DNA of 64,000 nucleotides from Endomychus coccineus (Eukaryota > Arthropoda > Insecta > Coleoptera > Endomychidae). The position numbers and the translations under genes are program-made. Location of the stretch: contig OY294067.1 in assembly GCA_958510875.1 (NCBI GenBank), positions 106,002,010 to 106,066,009 on the forward strand, written 5' to 3'. Position 1 is the stretch's first letter. Every line of letters starts with the position of its first letter. The notes under the pieces were generated by a model. It saw only the letters and a program-made list of their open reading frames with translations. It was not told the DNA's origin and made no database searches. Below, piece after piece: positions 53,870 through 64,000 of this stretch.

Positions 53870-54680
53870 TTTGGGGGTTATAGGCATACGGAGAGACCAC
53901 ACTAGGTAGAGAGTTCCCAAAGTTCGCCGTTCGATAGAAAAATGAACTAGGTAGGAAAAAGTTCGGCAGGTTTCAAGCTTGACAATGAAGGGGTGACCAG
54001 CTTGAGCTCGTCTAGTCCACCTATCTGGAATCTCTCGTGGTGGAATAATAGACGAGATTTCTGATGAACACCGAACAAGAAAATATATATCTATAGAAAA
54101 GGGAGAGATTGCCCAACATGTTTTAGAGAGGTCAATGAATTCGTAAGTGTGACATCATTAATCAGGAGGATAGCTTTCTTCTGGATAGAATCCAAGAGAA
54201 TGATTGGAATCCGATCTCCAAACATGTGAACAGTACTCCAGGACATGCCAAATCTGTGCTTTGTAGATTATGAGGAGCTGCTGGGATGTAAGTTTTTGTG
54301 ATGTAGTTTTAGCAAATGTACCTCACATGATCATTCTATGAGTGGATCCTGTTCGTGATGATCCCGTGCATGGATATTGAAGACTTCGTCGGAATTTGCA
54401 CCTGACATCATCATATTAGGTAGGGTGGAGAAGATGCAAGCTTGAGTTTTGGTTGCATTAAACACTACTAGATTATCAGATCACCATTTCAAAATCGTTC
54501 CCAGATTTGCATTCATTGCATCAACCTGTCATTGGATGATAGGTAATGTGCATAGCGGTAAATATTTATGAATATCGTGTAAGTCTGTGGTGTTTTCTAG
54601 ATCCACCTCGGGAATTTATCTGTCAGGATATTCATCAGAAATATTCGATACGTCAATGTTAAGATCGTCACTCCATTCAA
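53870..54680 (-). pseudogene. Jockey-type LINE, 3' part (family 1, copy B)
   Basis: The - strand matches copy A at DNA level: CTCGTCTAGTCCACCTATCT and GGAATCTCTCGTGGTGGAAT near 54015-54045 are the complement of 10780-10800; CTTTGTAGATTATGAGGAGC near 54260 is the complement of about 10530. Only the RT C-terminus and 3' part remain, with many stops. Confidence 0.75.
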
Positions 54681-56087
54681 AATTATCACAACTCAAGTAT
54701 TGTGCCATAACTCACTCATATACATTACATACATCGAAATACATAAGATAGCAATTTTCTCTTTGCGGATTATAATTATGAAGATATTTATTAGCAGCAG
54801 ATGAGAATCTATTACTACATTGACTTACACCTCCTTTCTATAAACATCACCATACCCTATATCATTTAGGAACCAACATAAGCTGCCGCAAGCGCGCGGT
54901 ATAAAAAGTTTGAAGAACTTGCAGCTCCATGAGCGTCAACATATTCCAACCCCAATACAACAAGCGGAATCAACAAACTTTATGACGTACTGTCTTAGCA
55001 TCAAATTCGGCAAACTTCGTAAACAGCCAAAGTTTGTTCCTTCGGAAAAAATGGTGTAGGTTCTTTTTTTTCAGTTGGAAGTGAATCAAAAATTTGATAC
55101 TACTACGATTCGTGATGATTATTCCTTAGAATCAGTAGGAACTTTATTTATATGCAAGATTATATGAGATGTACAAAAAGCTCTATTTACTGTAATGGCT
55201 GGTGAAGAGGGTCAGCATCCAAGGCGGAAAAAAAATTTTCGAATCTGCATTACCATTTAACAAAATGAGTAATCTATACCCGTTTAAACAAAGGAACGGT
55301 ACAACACAATTCAAAATATTAGGTATACGTACATACTCATCGATTATCAGACAAAAACTTGTTGGCTAACCATAAACCAAGTGGAGAAATATCGTGATAA
55401 TTACCTAATATTGATTGGTAAGTTTTCCTGCGCTTTCTAACAACTATGGCGTTGAAAGCCGTAGGCTCCGACCTGTGTAAAATCACTGAATAAGTCAAAG
55501 AAAACATAGACAAGAGTGAATTGAGTCTATTATAATGTAGACGTCCGTGAGAACAGAACCCACTTATAATTTTTAATCATTTTCCACTGCTGTGAATCCA
55601 GGATTAATGATGGTACGCATAAGTTAATTTTTTCAATATCTCATTCCATAGCTACCATAACTTATCCGATAGTACCCTATGTCTTCTGGCGGCTGGCCTC
55701 ACATTTTTTCACTCGTTTCATAGAAGGTTTGAACCACAAAATCATTCCAAATCAAATAATAATACCTTTATTATAATATATGATATATTATTAGAACAGC
55801 TATCGATATGAACTATGGGTCTGTATGTTCAGGAATATTATTCGAATTCGAATCCGGGGCTAAAAATGATTTTAGACTTCTGTTGGCAAAACGCGTACAC
55901 TCCGGGATCGGTATACAGCTATAATAGGATATTTCTGTGTAAAGTACATAATAAAACAAGAACAGTGAGAGCTACGAGGCTGTTGGATACGGCGTTGGAT
56001 TAGTCGTGAAATTTTACATATTGTATGTCTGAAATTTGAAGATGCCACATTTACAGTTTTCTAGATACACGCGACAATGTACGACGC
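54681..56087. other. Non-coding region
   Basis: AT-rich sequence without recognised elements. A 62-codon ATG frame at 55815-56003 has no conserved features and is probably chance. Confidence 0.4.
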
Positions 56088-57655
56088 GAATTATATGATG
56101 ATTAAAATTCTTATAATTCACCTGTAAGTCAGTAACCCTGGGTACCACGTAGGTCACAGGCAATTTACAGAAATTTTATCGAAATCAAATTATCTAAAAA
56201 TTGTTGCTCGGAGGTTTTCAAGGGTGCTGAACACGAACATGATGAATGAAAATTCTCATAACTCAGCTGAAGGTCAGTAACCCTGGGTACCACTCGGTTC
56301 AGGCAATTTACAGAAATTTTATCGAAATCAAATTATCTAAAAATTGTTGCTCGGAGGTTTTCAAGGGTGCTGAACACGAACATGATGAATGAAAATTCTC
56401 ATAACTCAGCTGAAGGTCAGTAACCCTGGGTACCACGTAGGTCACAGGCAATTTACAGAAATTTTATCGAAATCAAATTATCTAAAAATTGTTGCTCGGA
56501 GGTTTTCAAGGGTGCTGAACACGAACATGATGAATGAAAATTCTCATAACTCAGCTGAAGGTCAGTAACCCTGGGTACCACTCGGTTCAGGCAATTTACA
56601 GAAATTTTATCGAAATCAAATTATCTAAAAATTGTTGCTCGGAGGTTTTCAAGGGTGCTGAACACGAACATGATGAATGAAAATTCTCATAACTCAGCTG
56701 AATGTCAGTAACCCTGAGTACCACGTCAATCTCAGGCAACTTACAGAAATTTAATTGGAACCAAATTATTTCAAAATTGTTACTCAAAGGTTTTCAAGGG
56801 TGCTGATCACGAATATGATGATCAAAAATTCTCATAATTTACCTGGAGGTCAGTAACCCTGAGTACCATGTCGATCTCAGGCAATTTACAGCAATTTTAT
56901 TGAAACCAAATTATTTCAAATTTGTTACTCGAAGGTTTTCAAGGGTGCTGAATACGGATATGATGAATCAAAATTCTCATAATTCACCTGAATGTCAGTA
57001 ACCCTGAGAACCACGTCAATCTCAGGCAACTTACAGAAATTTAATTGGAACCAAATTATTTCAAAATTGTTACTCAAAGGTTTTCAAGGGTGCTGATCAC
57101 GAATATGATGATCAAAAATTCTCATAATTTACCTGGAGGTCAGTAACCCTGAGTACCATGTCGATCTCAGGCAATTTACAGCAATTTTATTGAAACCAAA
57201 TTATTTCAAATTTGTTACTCGAAGGTTTTCAAGGGTGCTGAATACGGATATGATGAATCAAAATTCTCATAATTCACCTGAATGTCAGTAACCCTGAGTA
57301 CCACGTCAATCTCAGGCAACTTACAGAAATTTAATTGAAACCAAATTATTTCAAAATTGTTACTCAGAGGTTTTCAAGGGTGCTGATCACGAATATGATG
57401 ATCAAAAATTCTCATAATTTACCTGGAGGTCAGTAACCCTGAGTACCACGTCGATCTCGGGCAATTTACAGCAATTTTATTGAAACCAAATTATTTCAAA
57501 TTTGTTACTCGAAGGTTTTCAAGGGTGCTGAACACGAATATGATGATCAAAAATTCTCATAATTCACCCTGGGTACCACGTCGGAAAAAGGCAATTTACA
57601 GAAATTTTATTGAAACCAAATTATCTCAAAATTGTTACTCGGAGACTTTCAAGGG
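56088..57655. repeat. Satellite array, 143-145-bp monomer
   Basis: GTCAGTAACCCTG recurs at about 56128, 56273, 56416, 56561, 56704, 56849, 56994, 57139, 57284 and 57429; a last, truncated unit runs to 57655. Spacing is 145, 143, 145, 143, then 145 bp. Adjacent monomers differ but alternate ones agree (GTAGGTCACAGG and CGGTTCAGG types; later AATGTCAG and GGAGGTCAG types), giving dimers of 288-290 bp. Each has GGTTTTCAAGGGTGCTGAAC, followed by ACGAA. Confidence 0.92.
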
Positions 57656-59229
57656 TAACACACTTCAACATATAGAAAAAATATAGATACTCTACTTTTT
57701 GTGAGGAAACTCATATTGATTGGAGAATATACAAACTGACCTAATCTTTGTGAAGTAAACACTGTCCTAATTCAAATCAAATCAGCCGACTTCAACTTTT
57801 CTGCTGCAGCTATGTACATTTCCTGGCAACTTTTGAGACTTGCAACTGCAAGAAGACATAGGGTTATTCGGAAATCAATTTACTAACGACTAATTGAGGG
57901 TTGTTGTTGGAAGTGAACAACAAAATATGCTTTGCTGAAATGCGTTAAAATTCACGGATATAAGGTTATCCCCAAATTAGTGTAGAAAAAAATAGTTCTG
58001 TAAATAAAACTTAGTTACTGATGACGAGAGTTTTAACCTTCTGTAATATATTGTGTTTACAGGTAAAATGACGAATAGAGCCTGGTCGGAGCCTATAGGC
58101 TGAGCACGAATCATCCGTAATGCAAATAACGGTTTGACTGAACAATCTTATGATCTTGGCTAAAACGATTGCAGCACCCTTTCTGTATAATGGACAAAAG
58201 CGTAATTAAGCTCAAAATGGTGAGTGACATTTGATTGCAGAATATGTAGAAACATTATCAATGCAACACAATGGAAACTATATTTCGACTCCATGACCAG
58301 AGGACAAAAATATCGTTGATGATTACATTCAACGCTAATCCCTTCAGTAATTATTGGATAGAATTTTATTTTCAAACAGGGGTGACTTATTACATTCAGA
58401 ACAACTCTATTCCATAACATGAATAATGATACTGTAGACTGGTTAGAAAATAAATCAAAAGGCTGGGAAAACGTCGTCCCACTATTGTGATCAGAAATTG
58501 AGGTTTTAAGTTATAATTCAGCTGAAATTATGGTTCTCTCAATAGTCACATTGTATCAGGTCTCATCTCGATTTAATTAAAATTCAGAGAATTCAATATA
58601 ACAACTCACATAGAAGACATGCAATACTTCACATACTTCTTATATTTCAGAACAGATCATGGTAATTTTTCGATATTACCGATACTTCGAAGCATTTCGA
58701 ATCACGAGCTGAAGCGGTTCAATTTTTGAATTGTAAGATAGTATAATAAATATGCCAGAAAAATATGGATTTTGTGGAAAAACATGACCGAAGCTATTTT
58801 TTTTTCTAAATCGATAGCGGGGTAAGTGACGAGCTTAAAACGAAAAATTTGTTACTCCCACTTTTGGGCATTTTTGTAGATATGATTTTCCGCAAGAAGG
58901 TAGGTCGGTAATTGAAAATTGTACAATATTACGAAAAACAAAGGTTGAGAAAGTAGCCAAAAATGTCTTTTTCCTCTTTTTCGACGAGAAGAAACTTATT
59001 TGCGTTGCAGTGGAAATATAGAAGTTATAGCGCTGAAAAATACTTACTAAATATAAGTAATTTTTTCCAACAATACACTGTTACGAAGATATAACGTTTT
59101 CATTTTCTACTATGTATTATTTTGGAAATAACCACCGAATGCAACGTCGTAGCTTTTAGCAGATGCGACACCACCTCGGCCTAAGGTGAATAAAACTCGT
59201 GGCACCACTGGCAAATGATGAGATTTTGC
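57656..59229. other. Non-coding region
   Basis: No supported gene. A GCTGAGCACGAATCATCCG motif at about 58100 resembles the word shared by the satellites and foldback elements. The rest is unassigned AT-rich DNA. Confidence 0.4.
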
Positions 59230-59871
59230 GAAATACAGCAGGCATTTTGAAGAAGCGCCACATTCATCAACAAATCGTCGACGCTGCAGTATTAGACATC
59301 TTTGTGGCAATGTCTGTCTCAACCCCATTAAAAAAATTCACTCTTATCTGCGACAAAAAGTAAAGAATTTTTCCCTTCATCTAATACGGAATTTCCAAAG
59401 CTAGATAGTATGTTTTCAAGTGCAGGCCTTGAATCCTTCGGATTTAGGTTGGAAAAAGACCAATTCGAACCAGAGATGAGTACAAGGGAACCAGCGCCTG
59501 AAAACGTGATGAAACTAATCCCATGCGGATGTTGAACCAATAATTGTGACGCAGCTTGCCGGTGCAGAAAAGCTGGTATTGTGTGCCCAATCGCTTGCAA
59601 GTACTGTAGAGGGGATAACTGCAGCCACGTGCCTTCATTCGTAACTGTCGACAATGTGCAAGACAATGTGCGAGACAGAGTCGATGACGGGAACATCCCG
59701 GACTTCATTGAAGAAGCAGACGCTGTTGAAGAACCGCCAAAGAAGAAACATAAATTGAGAGGAAACGCCAGAAAATTATTAGAAACATATCGCTACAGAC
59801 TACTCAACCGTTGCAAACATTTTTTTCAACAATATCAACCTAATTATGTTCAATTGATGGTTAATCTGTAA
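59230..59871 (+). pseudogene. CXC-domain transposon-associated protein, second copy
   Basis: From 59296 to 59871 one frame is open except for TGA at 59533-59535. It reads FSSAGLESFGFRLEKDQFEP, then EPAPENVMKLIPCGC, the stop, and the Cys ladder NCDAACRCRKAGIVCPIACK and YCRGDNCSHV. It ends in an acidic/basic tail (EEPPKKKHKLRGNARKLL) and TAA. Immediately upstream (about 59245-59335) another frame with IVDAAVLDIFVAM probably continues the same protein. It matches the layout of the remnant at 17440-18065 (Pro/Ala/Pro-x-Glu block, then C-x-C ladder) but is clearly diverged, so it is a separate copy. No long inverted arms were seen around it. Confidence 0.7.
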
Positions 59872-60878
<1,007 letters not shown>

Positions 60879-60897
60879 ACACTCACACCTACACACA

Positions 60898-62309
60898 CAA
60901 TGCCTCTCCTGCCTACCCGAAGAAGCTGCCGTCGATTATAAAATTTCATCTGTTGTTACAGATTATGTACTGTATTGTAGTATTGATGTCACCTTTGGGC
61001 TTTCTACCCGTTGTATTCGAATAGCCTCGTCTCGTCAAATCGGAGTACAACGATGCTAGTTAACCAAGGCCAAAAGTCAGCTGGAACTCCCAATGTCTTA
61101 AAGTTCTTAATCTTCATCTAAGATGATAATATTCAAGTCCAATAGTAATATAGATCTGATCAGATATCGATAAAAGTCACAAATCATCTAATCACTCGAT
61201 TAAAGAAACAAAATCATAATCTACTGACATTTCACATCTGAAAAATTTGACACTTAGTTAAAATTGCTCAACCGCAGGTGCAGTGGGAAATGTGACATTT
61301 TGAAACAGAAGGATCGAATAGATTCGATTTTTTTGGCAAAAATTAACAGTATGAAAATTTGAAAATGACGTGAACAATATCACAAAACATCTCTCTCGAT
61401 CAAACCTGTAGAAACAATATTCAAACGAACAAGTAAGTGCATATTCAGTTTTGGTTGACGTTTTTGTAATAAAACTTTCGTTATTGTCATTAAAAATCTT
61501 GAGCTAATACAATTTATTTTGTTATGCTAATTACCGCTGGCTTGCGGATTCAGACTTGAGTCGCCTATTATGATGTAACTTCAGGGATTGAACCTTAAAT
61601 TTGATTCATTCGAGATTACAAAACGTAGACTATTTTTGTTATGGTGTAACGAAACTCAAAGCTTAAGTTTTAGTTTTGGTTAAGTAGGAAACGCGATTAC
61701 TGCTCGTAAAATTTCGAATAAGTGGGTGGTATTACTATAACGGAAATTAATGTACAGTTATATAATTCATTAACTTCGAATATGCATTCCATGTATAATC
61801 ATATAGCTCTAATCCCGGCTCTTCACCACACCTAATAATTCCGAATAAATAAAATTATTTCAATAAATGATATGTACATAGTATGCATTTATAGCTGTTA
61901 CAGAATTTGCAGGCATTCGGATAAAGTATGTTGAAAAAACGAGTATCGTTCGAAGTTAATGCGTCAAACTTTCAACAGCCTTATGTGGAAAAACTACGAA
62001 CAAGCAAAAACCGACGATTAGAATCCTCACCTTGCAGAAGTGAATTTGGTGGAGTAACATGAGCGCGAATTTCAGATATAAAAAGTAGTGTTACTGTCAA
62101 GTATTGTTCGGGACATAAGGAAAAAGGCCGCGGCACAAAATATGGATTTGGGGGCTACGGACTTGACCTGAACCTCGAAAAACATGTAAAAGACAGCGGT
62201 AGGCTGGCCTTAAAACTCTCCTTAAGTTTTCTTTTGAGACTTCTCTTTTGTTAAGGTGCTATTGCATTTTGTATTTTTTTAAATACTTTAACTACATCAG
62301 TGGGAAACC
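60898..62309. other. Non-coding region
   Basis: AT-rich sequence without recognised genes or element ends. Confidence 0.4.
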
Positions 62310-64000
62310 TATAATGTTCGAAGACGTTCTACAGAGGTCAATGAACCCGTGAGTGTGACTTCATCAATCAAACGATTAGTTCTCTTCTGGATATAATCCA
62401 AGAACTTCAGCGTATGTTTGAGCCGAACTCCAAACATGTGAACAGTACTCCAGGATAGATCAAATCTGTGCTTTGTAGATTATGAGGAGCTGCTGAGATG
62501 TAAAGTAGCTCTTGGCATGGAATAGAAAATCACATTTTTGTGAAGCGGTTTTCTCAATGGACCTCACATGATCGTCTCGTGAGAGGGTGCTGTGGGTGGT
62601 GACCCCGGGCATTGTTATGGAAGACTTGATAGGAACAGTTGTACCTGACATCATCATATTAGGGATTGTGGAATCCACCTTCATGGAGAAGACGCAGGCT
62701 TGAGTTTTGGTTGCATTAAACTCTACTAGATTATCAGATTCCAATTTCAAAATCTTCGCCAGATCTCCATTAATTACGTCAACCTGTTCGATGGATGGTA
62801 TAGGAGCTCTAGATGAGAAAGCGGTATGGAGTGTACCATCATCTGCAAAGCTGTGGACGGGACAGGTGGTCACTTCCAGCAGATCGTTGATATGAAGCAG
62901 AAAAAAAGTTGGTACCAAGACAAGTTCCTGTGGAACACCAGCGTTGATGGCCATTGTATCGGAAGATACTCCATCAATCACCATATGGAGTGATCTATCT
63001 GAGAGAAAACTCGATAGTGAGCGACAAAGTTGAGGCGGCAAATCATGTGAAGGAAGTTTCCCAAGAAGGCTTTGGTGCCAGACTAGGTCGAATGCTTTGG
63101 AGATATCCAATGATACAGCTAGAGGTTCCCCATGTTTTTCAATAGATTCCTGCAATAAATGTATTACGTAGGCAAGCATGCATCTCCTGTTGATCTCTGC
63201 TTACGAAAGCCATATTGCCGGTGATTCACAATTTTGTAGCTCCCTAGGTATTTGATGACCTCCATATTGATTGCTTTCTCCATCACTTCAGAGACCACAG
63301 ATGATAGTGCAATGAGTCTATATTTATTAGGAAGGAAGGGTCGTTTTTCCTTTTTTTTCATTTGGTTGCTCGCTAGCTGTGTTCCAGCGGGAAGGAAACA
63401 CACCAAGTTTTGATGAAAGGGTAAACAACCTGCAGAAAACTGATCTTAATTCAGGCGCACATTCCCTGAGAACGACAGGTGGAATTCCGTCTGGCTCCAT
63501 AGACCTTTTGGTATTGAGATCAAATAGAATTCAGGTATATGACTATCGATGGCAGCAATATTAGGAGGTTCCTTCCCTTATGGATCCAAAGTTGAATTTG
63601 CTGCAAACATTCCAGCAAAAATGTTGGCTTTTTCGTGGTTTAGTAGTAGCCAGTGTGCCATCATCTTTGGTTGGGCGAGGGAATGAACTGGAAGTGAAAT
63701 TCCTACCAATTGCAAAACGAACGTGAACCATTCGGGCATTCGATAAGCTTTGATGTTATTTTGGCATTATGTGCCTCTTTCGAAACGAGAGGTATGTAAC
63801 TTTCCATTCCTAAACTGATTATATCCAAGATCTCTGAGGCATATTGCGTTGGGTCATCAAATTGAAAACACACGATTCCAAATGGAAACTTGGAGAGAAA
63901 CATGTGAAGACCGTCCGAGTCGGCTGAGTTGTAATGCCAAACCGTGGCGTGGAGGTGTTGGATTGGTTTATGGAGTTGTATAGGAACAGGTCGTAGCGAT
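62310..64000 (-). pseudogene. Jockey-type LINE (family 1, copy C), runs off the window
   Basis: On the - strand from 64000 down: the linker with FQFDDPTQYASEILDII and MESYIPL (near 63860-63760), the ANS/GKEPP-type block near 63600, and FLPNKYRLIALSSVVSEVME with HRQYGFRKQRSTGDACL (63330-63170). The palm follows: AVSLDISKAFDLVWHQ (about 63115), INAGVPQELVLVP and the catalytic SFADDGTLHTAF at about 62820-62852. Then come CVFSMKVDSTIPNMMMSG and the thumb ending LLIIYKAQI at 62460. Beyond that the 3' part decays to about 62310. The RT frame 62460-63179 is uninterrupted over 239 codons, the best preserved of the three copies. A frameshift separates it from the block at 63164-63406. Confidence 0.88.

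Overview
The window is AT-rich eukaryotic DNA, almost certainly from an insect genome; the order cannot be fixed from the sequence. The evidence is: spliced genes with GT-AG introns in agreeing phase, several mariner families, a TTAA-flanked piggyBac-type MITE, Penelope-like elements with GIY-YIG domains, Jockey-type LINEs, Bel/Pao remnants, long TIR/foldback elements, and a satellite carrying the CCTAA (TTAGG) insect telomere pentamer. There are no bacterial operons, and no tRNA or rRNA gene could be recognised.

Only one host gene is well supported. It lies on the + strand with coding exons 27232-27499, 27558-27821, 28575-28870 and 35557-40806. All three junctions agree in phase and give a conceptual protein of 2025 residues. 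The N-terminal part is Ser/Thr/Asn-rich with two small Cys clusters, an acidic stretch follows, and the C-terminal third is an array of 11-residue modules ([YF]-D-x-x-G-x-[LF]-I) arranged in 95-97-residue super-repeats. I recognise no known protein. It is the best candidate for something undescribed. A weaker candidate is a terminal exon at 6512-6856 behind a 72-bp putative intron.

The rest is mobile and repetitive DNA. 0-9 kb: short duplications, a satellite of about 119 bp (2.41-3.85 kb) and AT-rich sequence. 9-24.7 kb: a dense transposon nest. A non-LTR element (about 13.1-20.1 kb) was entered successively by a Penelope-like element, a MITE, a 2.6-kb foldback element carrying a CXC-domain gene, and a 496-bp TTAA MITE; removing the last two restores its reading frame. 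A nearly whole mariner (20.5-21.8 kb) and a second Penelope-like element with a 13-bp target duplication (22.55-24.69 kb) follow. 25.4-26.65 kb: an internally deleted Tc1/mariner element with long TIRs. 27-41 kb: the host gene, whose 6.7-kb last intron holds an inverted-repeat element and other debris. 42.5-49.4 kb: decayed Bel/Pao pieces, one split by a deleted mariner, a foldback element with tandem repeats in its arms, and two halves of a mariner. 53-64 kb: a MITE, a Penelope terminus, two more copies of the 9-kb LINE family, a 145-bp satellite, a second CXC-domain pseudogene and a (CA)61 microsatellite.

Most open frames outside the host gene are remnants of transposon proteins. No complete uninterrupted transposase or polymerase remains; the mariner at 20.6-21.7 kb is closest, with one frameshift in a G run.
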